Below, piece after piece: positions 7,079-16,900 of a stretch of 58,511 bases of DNA. A program made the translations under genes and the position numbers. This stretch comes from Bacteroidaceae bacterium (GTDB lineage Bacteria > Bacteroidota > Bacteroidia > Bacteroidales > Bacteroidaceae). The DNA is taken from assembly GCA_017428785.1 (NCBI GenBank), contig JAFRQD010000053.1, positions 1 through 58,511 of the forward strand, in the 5' to 3' direction. The notes under the pieces are model-generated. The model searched no databases. It was given only the letters and a program-made list of their open reading frames with translations, and had not been told where the DNA came from. Positions within the stretch are counted from its first letter, which is position 1, and each line of letters begins with the position of its first letter.

Positions 7079-9460
7079 TTAGGGAGTCTTTACCTTTTTC
7101 TTGCCTTGTTCAATGATAATACCGCGAACCTTATCCGATGCCTTGCGACCATCGAGGGTGTACCAGGCATCTCTGTTGTCCATTGTCTGTTGACTTCGTC
7201 GAGCTAAAGCTTGACCGTTGTCTGTCAGCTCGATGCCGGTCGGGTCGTCCCAGTCGCTCATCTGCACATTGTCGATGTTGACACGCTTGTTGCCTGTATT
7301 CTCGCTCTCGAACTTGAGGCGGATATTGCCCTCTCTGTTAATCTTGTAGCCGTAGCGTTGCATCGTCCCGATAGAAAGCCCCGAGACAATCTTCATCCAA
7401 GTCTGTCCACCGTCAATGCTGTAGCTGACCGACATCTTCACGCCTGTGTCCTTGCCGTAGCTGCCGGCATAGAACCAAAGGCTGTCGCAGCCGTTCACCT
7501 TGTCTGTAGTCATCATGACATAGGCCGGCGTAGTGATTTCCGAGCCAGTCTTGACATAGCCCTTCATGCGGACGCATTTCTTGTCGAGCGCATTGTCGTC
7601 GGCTGCAAGCAGTGCGTTGCTCATCTCCCAAGTGGCAGCAGAGCAAGTGACTTCGGCAGCGGCGTATGCTCCCTTGCTTCCTGCCTCGAAGTCCTCGAAG
7701 AAGGACTTTGTGGCATCAACACTGCAGTTGACTGAGATAACTTTGTCGTCCAGTCCTTCCGTGCTGACAATGACTTCGCCTGCATAGTCGCCTTCCTCGA
7801 AGGCACCGCTGAAGCGTACAAGGAATGTGGGATTCGTGCCGGTAAGCGTAAGCTGCTGCGACCACAATTCGCCGTCGGTGCTTAGTTCGAACGGCGCGTT
7901 TGTGCTGACTTCGGTCACATACTTAGGCACAGCCATTGCCGTAACGGATACTTGTGTCGGGGCACTCGGCTTGCCTGGTGTTGCAGTGAAGGCGATGTCT
8001 TCCAGGCTGACAGAGAATACAGGAGCCATATCCGGCATCTGAACCATCACCTCGTTGCTGCCCACAATCTCTTCGCCGTTCTCGATGATGCTTACCTTAT
8101 AATAATATGTAGTGCTTGCGGCAACGCTCTTCACCTGATAGGTTGTGTCCGTTGTGGTGTATGTGCCGAAAGGTTTTGTCTGCCCCTGAGCATCCTTTGT
8201 ATAGACATTGAGCGTATAGGTTGCGTCGGGCTCGTAGTTCATCCAATTGGCATTGAAGCGTCGGCTGCTGACGGCACAGACGATGTCGGTTGCCGGATAG
8301 GCAGGAATGCCGTCCACAAAGGTAATCGACAAAGGTGTCTGCTGCACATAGCCGCTGCCTTCGAGGGAAAGCATTGTGGTATATGTGCCACCGTCTGAAG
8401 GGTGAACAGATACGCTTACATCTGTGCCTTCATTGATTTCGTTGGCAGAGAGGGTTGTCTTGGCGAGGGAAAAGTCCTCGCCCACAACGGCAAGCGTTGC
8501 GCCTTCGGCCATGCCTCTGCCTCGCACTTGCACCTTTGCAGAGAAGGGACGCGAGAGGGGCTGCAGTCCGAAGTCTATCTCTTCGCTTGCCGCAGGCACG
8601 AATATCTCCGCCCCATGCTCCTCTGTGCAGTAGAATTGTGCGTCGGCCTTGTCTCCCCAGATGTATTGGCATAGTTCGGGATAATCGACAAACGGGTTCC
8701 TGTTGCCTTGAATGCTGAAGATGGCTTCGCATCGTTCCTGCTCAATCTCGTCGATGGGGTCGGCTTCTGCCCATTCGAGCATGAGGTTATAGACCCACGG
8801 CCGCATCAGCAGAGGGCTATGGGGGTCAACGGTTAGCAGGCCTTCTGTGGTCGTCCATAGCGAGGTCATGTGGCTGTAGCATGTCGCCATATAGAAATAG
8901 GTACGCGCAAAGTCGCCTTTCCATTGGTCGGCAGGCTCCCAAGCTGTGATGAGGCTGTCGGCACGATAGCTGCTACTCTTGCCCACCTTTGTGACGCCGT
9001 TGGAGTAGGCGACTGTGCCGTCCACGACACCGATGGGGTTGTTGCTCTTGCGGCCATTGGCTGTGGCATCGGCAGGGTAGAGGTTGAAGAGGTCTTGGTA
9101 GGCATTGTTCCTCTCGTGGCCCCACCAGCTGTTTGCCCAGATGTGCTCGATGTTCATGCCGGACACGGCTGTCATGTCGGGGTTGAGATAGCGAACGGTG
9201 TTGCTGTAGCGGTCGCGCACCTGCATGTCTTCCATCTGGTCTGTTTGCCAGAAGCCGCTCCAGGTCTTTCCTGCGCCTCCTCCATAATTGAGAACTTGCT
9301 CGGGTTGTATGAGGTCGTGCAGCGCCGCCTTGAGTTGTGTGCCACGCAGCCCTTCTGCTTTGCGATAGTATTGCTCTTGAGCCAATGCCATTGACCATTG
9401 CCCATTGACCATTGCCCATCCCACAAAGACCAGGAGCAGGAAAAGAAACCTCGACCTCAT
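7079..9460 (-). CDS. Secreted endonuclease I family protein with FN3-like and jelly-roll domains
   Basis: 793 residues. After a signal peptide (to about residue 28), residues 30-270 form an endonuclease I (EndA-like, beta-beta-alpha-metal) domain with GMNIEHIWANSWWG, DLFNLYPADATANGRKSNNP and GNRNPFVDYPELCQYIWGD. Ig-like segments, a fibronectin III-like segment (about 395-475), a carbohydrate-binding-like jelly roll (about 590-745) and a C-terminal tail VRGIIIEQGKKKVKTP follow. It probably degrades extracellular DNA, giving access to nucleotides or phosphate. Residues 16-25 of the signal peptide (AMVNGQWSMA) are encoded by a CCATTGACCATTG-type repeat, so the start deserves checking. It lies 54 bp after a second family member. 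Confidence 0.85.
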   Translation of the reverse strand: MRSRFLFLLLVFVGWAMVNGQWSMALAQEQYYRKAEGLRGTQLKAALHDLIQPEQVLNYGGGAGKTWSGFWQTDQMEDMQVRDRYSNTVRYLNPDMTAVSGMNIEHIWANSWWGHERNNAYQDLFNLYPADATANGRKSNNPIGVVDGTVAYSNGVTKVGKSSSYRADSLITAWEPADQWKGDFARTYFYMATCYSHMTSLWTTTEGLLTVDPHSPLLMRPWVYNLMLEWAEADPIDEIEQERCEAIFSIQGNRNPFVDYPELCQYIWGDKADAQFYCTEEHGAEIFVPAASEEIDFGLQPLSRPFSAKVQVRGRGMAEGATLAVVGEDFSLAKTTLSANEINEGTDVSVSVHPSDGGTYTTMLSLEGSGYVQQTPLSITFVDGIPAYPATDIVCAVSSRRFNANWMNYEPDATYTLNVYTKDAQGQTKPFGTYTTTDTTYQVKSVAASTTYYYKVSIIENGEEIVGSNEVMVQMPDMAPVFSVSLEDIAFTATPGKPSAPTQVSVTAMAVPKYVTEVSTNAPFELSTDGELWSQQLTLTGTNPTFLVRFSGAFEEGDYAGEVIVSTEGLDDKVISVNCSVDATKSFFEDFEAGSKGAYAAAEVTCSAATWEMSNALLAADDNALDKKCVRMKGYVKTGSEITTPAYVMMTTDKVNGCDSLWFYAGSYGKDTGVKMSVSYSIDGGQTWMKIVSGLSIGTMQRYGYKINREGNIRLKFESENTGNKRVNIDNVQMSDWDDPTGIELTDNGQALARRSQQTMDNRDAWYTLDGRKASDKVRGIIIEQGKKKVKTP
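7173..7193 (-). repeat. GACAATGGACAACAG-type simple repeat inside the endonuclease gene
   Basis: The coding strand reads TCAACAGACAATGGACAACAG, giving residues SQQTMDNRD between the jelly-roll domain and the C-terminal tail. The same word type is duplicated in the phosphohexomutase gene at 33485-33512. Confidence 0.45.
9387..9419 (-). repeat. CCATTGACCATTG simple repeat inside a signal peptide
   Basis: Two imperfect copies of a 16-17 base unit (GCCATTGACCATTGCC) lie within the first 25 codons of the endonuclease gene. A near-identical repeat stands in the non-coding leader of the symporter gene at 52546-52576. Confidence 0.7.
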
Positions 9461-9467
9461 TGCTATG

Positions 9468-9508
9468 GAAATTAAGAATGAAGAATTAGGAATTAAGAAT
9501 GAAGAATT
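9468..9508. repeat. AATTAAGAATGAAGAATTA simple repeat between the nucleases
   Basis: The short spacer holds two tandem copies of GAAATTAAGAATGAAGAATTA-like sequence. A related run is at 52715-52748. Such A-rich repeats occupy intergenic space here without obvious function. Confidence 0.6.
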
Positions 9509-9514
9509 ATAGAA

Positions 9515-11035
9515 CTATCGTTGCAGTATCTTCTTTCCGTTTCTGATGACGAGGCCCTTCGTGTCATGAGGAACCCTGCGGCCCATCATGTCGAAGGTGA
9601 CATCAGTGTATTCTGAAAAGTCCGAGTAATCCGATTGTTCTGCCATGATTGGCAGGGCATCGGGCATTTCGCGGGCTGTCACCTTGACATCCTTTATCTC
9701 CCAGCAATAGCAGTTGGAGCTGTTGCTTATGTAGCGGAAGGCAATCGTCACATTGCTCATCCCACAGCATTCTGCCAGGCTTATGTCGCCGGAGGAGACG
9801 AAGTCGGTGAAGCCTCCGCTTGACTTAAGTGGCGGGAAAGTGGCATCGAGCTTGTGCCATGTGGCATCTTCGGGAACGCCATCATAGTTGTAGCTGACCA
9901 GGACTTGGAAGTAGGTGTCCTTCACAGGAACTGTCTTGTTGTAGCCAGTGGCATGCTGGAAGCTCAGCACGGCGCCTTCCATCATCGAGAGGTCGAGGTT
10001 GACCATCAAGTATTCGTCGGCAGTCTTGCCAGTGATGTTATAGGCATTGGCTACGGCGCCATAGCTGGAACTGCTGGTCCATACTTCGCCCTCGCAGCCT
10101 TCATAAGTGCGGACGAAGAAGGGGTTGAGTCCTGATGTCATCGAGCTGTTAACAAGAGTGGCGAAGTCAGGCGTATCGTGGCCGCTCTGGCCGCCGCCAC
10201 TGGATGTGCCGTCGATGCTGAAGGCATAGTCCACGCTGTCGCCCCAGATGTATTCAGCAAGGTTGGGGAAGTCCACGAACGGATTGCGGTTGCCCTGTTC
10301 TCCGTAGGCGCGTTCGTTGCGCGTCACTTCCCATTCGCAGACAGGGTCGTTCTTGCTCCATCGCAGGAGCATGGGCAATATGTCTTCCTTTAGTGTAGGA
10401 TAGTCCTCTTTGCGGAACGATACATTAACATCGCTTCGGTTCTGCCAGTTGACATCGGGATAGCAGGTGGCCACATAGAAGAAGATTCTTGCAAAGTCTC
10501 CCTTATACTCGTCGCAAGGCTCGAACACGCGGTCACCATTTGCGTCAGTACCCGTCTTCATGCGAGGATTGGAATATGATACTGTGCCTTTCACCTCGCC
10601 TAATGGATAGTTACCTTTTTGATTATTTGCTTTAGCATCGGACGGGATGACCTGGATGAGGTCGTTGCCAACAGGAACACCTGTTCCGCCTGTCCACCAG
10701 CTTTGGGGTGCCACATGCTCTTTGTTCATACCGCTGACGGCAGTACCATCACCGTTGAAGTAATACACATTGTTGCTGTAATAGTCCATCACCTGGTGAC
10801 GACCTTGTGAATTTGTGGCAGGCAGATAATCCACATTCTCGTAAGATGCCCATAGGTTGCCGTAACCTAATTCCGTATGGTTTGAAATGATGCTATACAT
10901 CGCCGCCTTCAGGGCAGCCTTCTTCTTGCCGTCGGCGTTGTTGTAATAACCTTTGGGGATGTCTGCCCACGCCTGCTGGAGGGACCAAAGGGTGAATAGC
11001 TGAATGAAGAGTAATAGAGTAGTATGTTGTTTCAT
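9515..11035 (-). CDS. Secreted endonuclease I family protein
   Basis: 506 residues with a signal peptide ending near WAD (residue 25). Residues 28-270 carry GMNKEHVAPQSWW, DLIQVIPSDAKANNQKGNYP and GNRNPFVDFPNLAEYIWGD, the same endonuclease I core as the next gene. A jelly-roll-like domain (about 280-470) and a tail TKGLVIRNGKKILQR follow. The two genes appear to be a tandem duplication with different accessory domains. Its promoter is at 11064-11071, so this gene leads a possible operon with the second nuclease and truA. Confidence 0.87.
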   Translation of the reverse strand: MKQHTTLLLFIQLFTLWSLQQAWADIPKGYYNNADGKKKAALKAAMYSIISNHTELGYGNLWASYENVDYLPATNSQGRHQVMDYYSNNVYYFNGDGTAVSGMNKEHVAPQSWWTGGTGVPVGNDLIQVIPSDAKANNQKGNYPLGEVKGTVSYSNPRMKTGTDANGDRVFEPCDEYKGDFARIFFYVATCYPDVNWQNRSDVNVSFRKEDYPTLKEDILPMLLRWSKNDPVCEWEVTRNERAYGEQGNRNPFVDFPNLAEYIWGDSVDYAFSIDGTSSGGGQSGHDTPDFATLVNSSMTSGLNPFFVRTYEGCEGEVWTSSSSYGAVANAYNITGKTADEYLMVNLDLSMMEGAVLSFQHATGYNKTVPVKDTYFQVLVSYNYDGVPEDATWHKLDATFPPLKSSGGFTDFVSSGDISLAECCGMSNVTIAFRYISNSSNCYCWEIKDVKVTAREMPDALPIMAEQSDYSDFSEYTDVTFDMMGRRVPHDTKGLVIRNGKKILQR

Positions 11036-11063
11036 GACATGTTGATTAGTACATATTGCCCCG

Positions 11064-11071
11064 CAAAATTA
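11064..11071 (-). promoter_or_regulatory. -7 box TAATTTTG for the nuclease genes
   Basis: The reverse strand reads TTGTAATTTTGCGGGGC, giving TAATTTTG 29 bp before the nuclease start. A T-rich tract lies just upstream. The same TAATTTTGC context is at the symporter promoter (52619-52626). Confidence 0.55.
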
Positions 11072-11175
11072 CAAAAAAAAGTTGATAGTGGAAAGCATTA
11101 TGCAAAAAAATCCTTTCCATTCCGGAGAGAAAATCATTGGAGAATGTGCTGTGGCTGTTAGGAAAGGCCTGTTGA

Positions 11176-11530
11176 TTTGTAAAGATTCTTCCGGACGAGT
11201 CGTTCGCAGACGGCTTGTTTTTGTTCCTGTGGCACTTTTCTACCCTGAACGGAAAATAGGGGCTTAAAACGCGTTTCCCTTTGAAATCGGCGGTTTGCGA
11301 AGAGGTGTTTTGAAGGAGAAAGCAAAGAAAGTACAAATGCCACGATGGATGTTGCAAAACGGAGCGTGCTTTTTGCGCAAATTCCGCGTGGAGCGATGGC
11401 CAACTTCGCACGGGGTAATTCCAAACATCGCAGGCGGCGTTGGCAAACATCGCAGGCGGCGTTTGACTTCTTCGCCTGTGGCATCTCCTGATTCCCCATT
11501 TTCAGGCACTTTTTTTGTAAAGGATTTTCC
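11176..11530 (+). repeat. Intergenic array element, copy A (full, forward)
   Basis: Begins TTTGTAAAGATTCTTCC, ends TTTGTAAAGGATTTTCC in the same direction. In between are GACGGCTTGTTTTTGTT, the core GTGGCACTTTTCTACCC (11229-11245), GGCTTAAA, CGGTTTGCGA, GCAAAGAAAGT (11321-11331) and an array of four 21-23 bp units at 11379-11466. The last two units are 22 bp each and identical at 20 of 22 bases. The block order matches copies B and C. It lies between divergent genes; no credible protein is encoded. Confidence 0.75.
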
Positions 11531-11546
11531 TAAAAATAGGCGGAGT

Positions 11547-11712
11547 GGCTTACCCCACCTCGGCCTTCGACCACTTGCCTCCGTCGAGCAGAGCACTGCT
11601 CTCCCCTCTCTCGGGGACAGAGCCACATTTAGTGGCTCCTCTAAAGCCCACTCGTTCGCCCTTTAGGGGCGGAGAGTAGCTCCCCTCTTCTTAAGTGGGC
11701 GAAGGGCTACAT
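11547..11712. repeat. G-rich palindromic repeat region next to copy A
   Basis: Contains CCCCACCTCGGCCTTCG, a CTCCGTCGAGCAGAGC segment shared with 16688-16706 and 53381-53395, and several short CCCCT/AGGGG inverted repeats. It follows the array end of copy A, the same relative place this family takes beside copies B and C. Confidence 0.6.
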
Positions 11713-11791
11713 TATTCTATATAGAATCGAATGATAAGGATGCCCTGAATGTGTCCGATGCTTCCTTTTTATATATTTCTCGTCTTATTTC

Positions 11792-11822
11792 TTGGTGGTT
11801 TCCCTAAATAGTCGTAAATTTG
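11792..11822 (+). promoter_or_regulatory. Promoter of clpC-htpG
   Basis: TTGG (from 11792) and TAAATTTG (11815-11822) stand 20 bp apart, matching the -33/-7 layout, about 80 bp before the clpC ATG. No heat-shock-type operator such as CIRCE was seen. Confidence 0.6.
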
Positions 11823-11902
11823 CAAGGAAGTATATTTGGCACGGCATTTGTAGAAGATAAGTGGATGAAAGACATTAGACAACATACAACAGACAGAAAG
11901 AT

Positions 11903-14413
11903 ATGACGACAAACTTCTCTCCAGATACATTCAACATACTGAACTTCAGTAAGGAAGAGGCAAGCCGCCTGCATTGCGGAAGCGTCTCGCCGCTGCATCT
12001 CCTGCTCGGTATCATCCGACATACTGACAACAAAGCCAGTCAGCTTCTGGCATATTACCTGCCAAACGGGACTGCTGAGCTCAAGAGTCAGCTGGAAATG
12101 ACAGCCCGTCAGCACCAAGTGCTCATCTCGCCGACGCCTGCCGACATGAACTTCGATACACAAGCCAATCGCATCATGCGCCTCTGCAAGCTCGAGGCGA
12201 GCCTGATGAAGTCGGAGACTATCGAGCCCATTCATGTCCTGCTTGCCATCCTGAAGGCAAACGACAACGAGGCCAGCGACATCTTGCAGCGTCTCGACAT
12301 CACTTACGAAAAGGTCAACAGTCAGCAGCCCACAGACAACAATCAGTGGTCGGGCGACGGAATGGACGATGACGACGAGGACATGGAGCCCGTTTCCGCC
12401 GGTTTGGAGGGCAACATGATTCAGGTGCGTCAGCAGAAGAAGCAGGAGAGCAAGACGCCTGCCCTCGACAGCTTTGGCACCGACCTGACTCAAATGGCTG
12501 CAAACGACTTGCTCGACCCTGTCGTGGGCCGTGAGAAGGAGATAGAGCGCGTGGCTCAGATCTTGAACCGAAGGAAGAAGAACAACCCCATCCTCATCGG
12601 CGAGCCTGGTGTGGGGAAGAGTGCCATCGTGGAAGGCCTTGCCCAGCGCATCGTTGACCACAGAATCAGCCGCACCCTATGGAACAAGCGCATCGTGGTG
12701 CTCGACCTGGCAAGTGTGGTGGCCGGCACAAAGTATCGCGGTCAGTTCGAGGAACGCCTGCGCTGCATCATCAAGGAACTGCAGCAGAACCCCGATGTCA
12801 TCGTCTTTATCGACGAGATACACACCCTCATTGGAGCAGGCAATGCGGCAGGCTCGATGGATGCTGCCAACATGCTGAAGCCCGCCCTCAGCAGAGGCGA
12901 GTTCCAATGCATCGGCGCTACGACACTCGACGAGTTCCGCAAGACCATAGAGAAGGACGGCGCCCTGGAACGCCGCTTCCAGAAAGTGCAGGTGGCTCCC
13001 ACGACTGCAGAGGAGACGCTTCAAATCCTTCAAAACCTGAGAGAGCGTTACGAGAAACATCATAATGTGCGCTATACTGACGAAGCCTTGCAGGCCTGCG
13101 TCAAGATGACAGGCCGCTACATCACCGACCGCAGCTTCCCCGACAAGGCCATCGATGCCCTTGATGAAGCAGGAAGCCGTATGCGCATCCAGAACTATCC
13201 CGTGCCTGAGGAGATTCTTCAACTCGAGAAACAGATTGAGGAACTCGACCTGAAACGCGACCTTGCTGCCGAGCAACAGGACTTCGAGCTGGCTGCCGAC
13301 TTCCGCGACAGAAGCAAGACTGTCCAGCAAGAACTGAAGGAGGCGAAGGAGGTCTGGGAGAAGACTCTCAGCGAAAGCGAGCGCAGCCTTGTCGATGAGC
13401 AAATAGTGGCGGAAGTGGTCAGCACAATGACTGGCATTCCCGTGCAGCGAATCGGTCAGGAAGAGAACCAGCGTCTGCGCCACCTCAAGGAAACTTTGCA
13501 GCAGAAGGTAATCGGCCAGGACGAAGCTGTGGCCCTTGTTTCTAGAGCCATCCAAAGGAGTAGGGTAGGCCTGAAAGACCCGCAGAGACCTATCGGCACC
13601 TTCCTCTTCGTAGGCCCTACAGGTGTGGGCAAGACATACCTCGCAAAGTGCCTCGCAGAAGAATTGTTCGGCAAAGCAGACGCCATCATACGCATCGACA
13701 TGAGCGAGTATATGGAGAAGCATACCGTCAGCAGAATGGTGGGTGCGCCTCCGGGATATGTGGGCTATGACGAAGGCGGACAACTCACCGAGCAAGTGCG
13801 CAGGAAGCCTTATTCCATCGTGCTTCTCGACGAGATAGAGAAGGCACATAGCGATGTCTTCAATCTCCTGCTGCAAGTCATGGACGAAGGTCGCCTGACC
13901 GACGGCAACGGCAACACCATAGACTTCCGCAACACCGTCATCATCATGACAAGCAACTGCGGCTCGAAGCAGATTCGCGACTTCGGTCGAGGCGTGGGCT
14001 TCCAGAGCGAGACAGACACGACGACAGGCAAGAAGCAGAACCGCGACATCGTGAAGAAAGCCCTCGACAAGCAGTTCGCTCCCGAGTTCATGAACCGCCT
14101 GGACAACATCGTTTACTTCGACCACCTCTCGCAGGAAGACTTGCAGAAGATTGTGGACATCGAACTCAAGCCTCTGCTCGACCGCATCAACGAGATGGGG
14201 CACAGCCTCGAGGTCAGCAAGGAAGCCCGCGAACTGCTCGGCAAGAAGGGCTACGACATGCAGTTCGGTGCCCGTCCCTTGAAGCGCGCCATCCAAGACC
14301 TGCTCGAAGACCCGCTCTGCGAGATCCTAATGAGCGAAGGAGCGGAAGAAGGAATGCACCTGAAAGCTGAAGCAGACACAGAAAACAAAGACAAGGTTTT
14401 AATTACAAAGTAA
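11903..14413 (+). CDS. clpC: ATP-dependent protease ATPase subunit ClpC
   Basis: The 836-residue Hsp100 protein has an N-terminal Clp_N repeat domain (1-145) and an acidic linker (DDDDEDMEP near 155). The first AAA domain carries GEPGVGKS and [14 protein letters not shown], a short middle domain spans about residues 430-485, and the second AAA domain carries [30 protein letters not shown] and ARPLKRAIQ. The short middle domain and FGRGVGF segment indicate ClpC rather than ClpB. It unfolds proteins for ClpP. The linker includes an ACAGACAACAATCAG stretch resembling the simple repeats found in other genes here. htpG follows after 3 bp. Confidence 0.92.
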   Translation: MTTNFSPDTFNILNFSKEEASRLHCGSVSPLHLLLGIIRHTDNKASQLLAYYLPNGTAELKSQLEMTARQHQVLISPTPADMNFDTQANRIMRLCKLEASLMKSETIEPIHVLLAILKANDNEASDILQRLDITYEKVNSQQPTDNNQWSGDGMDDDDEDMEPVSAGLEGNMIQVRQQKKQESKTPALDSFGTDLTQMAANDLLDPVVGREKEIERVAQILNRRKKNNPILIGEPGVGKSAIVEGLAQRIVDHRISRTLWNKRIVVLDLASVVAGTKYRGQFEERLRCIIKELQQNPDVIVFIDEIHTLIGAGNAAGSMDAANMLKPALSRGEFQCIGATTLDEFRKTIEKDGALERRFQKVQVAPTTAEETLQILQNLRERYEKHHNVRYTDEALQACVKMTGRYITDRSFPDKAIDALDEAGSRMRIQNYPVPEEILQLEKQIEELDLKRDLAAEQQDFELAADFRDRSKTVQQELKEAKEVWEKTLSESERSLVDEQIVAEVVSTMTGIPVQRIGQEENQRLRHLKETLQQKVIGQDEAVALVSRAIQRSRVGLKDPQRPIGTFLFVGPTGVGKTYLAKCLAEELFGKADAIIRIDMSEYMEKHTVSRMVGAPPGYVGYDEGGQLTEQVRRKPYSIVLLDEIEKAHSDVFNLLLQVMDEGRLTDGNGNTIDFRNTVIIMTSNCGSKQIRDFGRGVGFQSETDTTTGKKQNRDIVKKALDKQFAPEFMNRLDNIVYFDHLSQEDLQKIVDIELKPLLDRINEMGHSLEVSKEARELLGKKGYDMQFGARPLKRAIQDLLEDPLCEILMSEGAEEGMHLKAEADTENKDKVLITK

Positions 14414-14416
14414 GAT

Positions 14417-16468
14417 ATGAAACAAGGTAACATCGGGGTTACAACCGAGAATATCTTCCCCGTCATCAAAAAGTTCCTCTATAGCGACCACGAAATCTTC
14501 ATTCGCGAAATCATAAGCAATGCCGTAGATGCCACGCAAAAGCTGAAGACGCTTGCAGGCAAAGGCGACTTCAAAGGCGAGATGGGCGACCTGAAGGTTC
14601 GTGTCAGCATCGATAAAGACGCTAAGACCATTACCGTCAGCGACAACGGCATCGGTATGACTGCCGACGAGATTGAGAAGTATATCAACCAGATTGCCTT
14701 CTCGGGAGCCAACGACTTCCTCGACAAGTACAAGGACGACGCGAACGCCATCATCGGCCACTTCGGACTCGGCTTCTACTCGTCGTTCATGGTGAGCAAG
14801 CAGGTCGATATCATCACAAAGAGCTATCAGGACGCGCCTGCCGTGAAGTGGACGTGCGACGGAAGCCCAAGCTTCACCCTCGAAGAGACAGATAAGGCAG
14901 AGCGTGGCACAGACATCGTGATGCACATCGACGACGACTGCCTCGAGTTCCTCGAGAAGGACAAGATGGAAGGCCTGCTGCGCAAGTACTGCCACTTCCT
15001 GCCTGTGCCCATTGCTTTTGGCAAGAAGACCGAATGGAAGGACGGCAAGCAGGTGGATACCGACGAGGACAACATAATAAATAATGTAGAGCCTTTGTGG
15101 ACGAAGAAGCCTGCCGACCTCAAGGACGAGGACTACAAGGAGTTCTACCGCCACCTCTTCCCGATGGCCGACGAGCCGCTCTTCTGGATTCACCTCAATG
15201 TCGACTACCCCTTCAACCTGACCGGCATCCTCTACTTCCCGAAGATAAAGAACAACCTCGACATCCAGCGCAACAAGATACAGCTCTATTGCAACCAAGT
15301 CTTCGTGACCGACGCTGTGGAGGGTATCGTGCCCGAGTTCCTGACCTTGCTGCATGGTGTCATCGACTCGCCAGACATCCCATTGAATGTCTCGAGAAGT
15401 TATCTGCAGAGCGATGCCAATGTGAAGAAGATAAGCGGCTACATCACGAAGAAGGTGAACGACCGCCTAGCCTCCATCTTCAAGAACGAGCGCGAGGACT
15501 TCGAGAAGAAGTGGGACGACATCAAGATATTCATCCACTACGGCCTGCTGACAGAGGAGGACTACTTCGACAAGGCGAAGACCTACTTCCTGCTGAAGGA
15601 CACCGAAGGCAAGCACTACACGCTCGACGAGTATCAGGCTCTCATCAAGGACCAGCAGACGAACAAGGACGGCCAGCTCGTCTATCTCTATGCCAACGAC
15701 CCCGATGCGCAATACACCTACATCGACGCAGCCAAGCAGAAGGGCTACAATGTCCTCCTCATGAATGGTCAGCTCGATGCTCCGCTCGTGGGAATGCTCG
15801 AAAGGAAGCTCGAGAAGACAACATTCACTCGCGTTGATGCCGACGTCATAGACCGTCTCATTCAAAAGGAAGAGACCAAGCGCGAGAAGCTCGAAGCAGA
15901 ACGCTCGGACAAGCTCTCCATCGTCTTCCGCTCGCAAGCACCCAAGACAGAGAAGATGGACTTCAACGTCGAGGCACAAGCTCTTGGCGAAGACCAGTTG
16001 CCCGTGATGATGACGCAGAGCGAGTACATGCGAAGGATGAAAGAGATGGCACGCTTGCAGCCCGGAATGGCCTTCTATGGCGAGATGCCCGACATGTACA
16101 ACATCGTACTCAACACCGACTCTCCCCTCATCCGCGAAGTCCTCGAGGATTGCGAGAAGCAGACCGAAGAAGCCCTGAAGCCCATCGAGGCAGAGCTGCG
16201 CGGACTGAATGCCCGTCAGGCTGTGCTGCGTCAGGAACAGGACAAGAAGAAGCCCGAAGAGATAACGCAGGAAGAGAAGGACGACCTGAAGAAGTGCGGC
16301 GAAGACATCCGTGCTGAGCAGCAGAAGAAGGACGACATCTTGAAAGGCTATGCCGAGAAGAACGACCGCGTGCACCAGCTCATCGACCTCGCTCTCCTGC
16401 AGAACGGCCTGCTCAAAGGCGAAGCCCTCACCCGCTTCGTCAAGCGCAGCGTCGAGATGATAAAGTAA
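14417..16468 (+). CDS. htpG: Hsp90-family chaperone HtpG
   Basis: The 683-residue cytoplasmic chaperone has the GHKL ATPase motifs ISNAVDATQKL (nucleotide-site Asn region), DNGIGMTADEIEKYINQIA and GHFGLGFYSSFMV. A middle domain includes DSPDIPLNVSRSYLQ. It is somewhat longer than the roughly 620-residue enterobacterial protein; an extra Lys/Glu-rich stretch lies near residues 605-650. It starts 3 bp after clpC, so both stress proteins are likely made from one mRNA. Confidence 0.95.
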   Translation: MKQGNIGVTTENIFPVIKKFLYSDHEIFIREIISNAVDATQKLKTLAGKGDFKGEMGDLKVRVSIDKDAKTITVSDNGIGMTADEIEKYINQIAFSGANDFLDKYKDDANAIIGHFGLGFYSSFMVSKQVDIITKSYQDAPAVKWTCDGSPSFTLEETDKAERGTDIVMHIDDDCLEFLEKDKMEGLLRKYCHFLPVPIAFGKKTEWKDGKQVDTDEDNIINNVEPLWTKKPADLKDEDYKEFYRHLFPMADEPLFWIHLNVDYPFNLTGILYFPKIKNNLDIQRNKIQLYCNQVFVTDAVEGIVPEFLTLLHGVIDSPDIPLNVSRSYLQSDANVKKISGYITKKVNDRLASIFKNEREDFEKKWDDIKIFIHYGLLTEEDYFDKAKTYFLLKDTEGKHYTLDEYQALIKDQQTNKDGQLVYLYANDPDAQYTYIDAAKQKGYNVLLMNGQLDAPLVGMLERKLEKTTFTRVDADVIDRLIQKEETKREKLEAERSDKLSIVFRSQAPKTEKMDFNVEAQALGEDQLPVMMTQSEYMRRMKEMARLQPGMAFYGEMPDMYNIVLNTDSPLIREVLEDCEKQTEEALKPIEAELRGLNARQAVLRQEQDKKKPEEITQEEKDDLKKCGEDIRAEQQKKDDILKGYAEKNDRVHQLIDLALLQNGLLKGEALTRFVKRSVEMIK

Positions 16469-16475
16469 ATAGCGT

Positions 16476-16830
16476 CTCCCTTAGGGGAGGGAGTTGAGGT
16501 GGCAGGGCTCTTTGCTCCTCCTTGTATGTGCTCTCAGCTCCTCCTGATAAGGGAAAATGGCACCAAGACTCCCCTCCCGTTTGAGGGGGAAGGGTAGGGG
16601 TGGGGTAGATAGAATGGTTTGCTTCCAATGACATGAATGTGGAAGCGCCGTTCTTTTACCCCACCCCTTGTTTTGTTTTGCCCCCTGCCCTCCGTCGAGC
16701 GGAGCTCTCCCCAATTGCTCCGCTGCTGACGGGCAATTGCTCTTCAAGGAACGGGAGGATGGGATGCCTCCTTTCTTCGGCTAAAGCCTCTCGCGCAGGC
16801 GGAACAGGCCGGATTTACCGGACAGCAATA
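16476..16830. repeat. G-rich palindromic repeat region next to copy B
   Basis: Starts with CTCCCTTAGGGGAGGGAG just after htpG and includes GGGAAGGGTAGGGGTGGGG (from about 16591). A block at about 16672-16757, read in reverse, matches 53329-53418 closely, including AGCAGCGGAGCAATTGGGG and GCTCGACGGA. Short inverted CCCCTnnnAGGGG motifs could act as terminators for htpG. No gene was found. Confidence 0.65.
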
Positions 16831-16900
16831 GTTGTTTTTGAAGGTAAAGAGCGAAGGCTCGCAGGCATCTATGTGGCGTCATATTCCATGGCGGATGCCT

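Noticed and set aside
11176-11530. Classical insertion sequence or MITE
   Set aside because: The ends are direct, not inverted, no target-site duplication is evident and no transposase is encoded in any copy.
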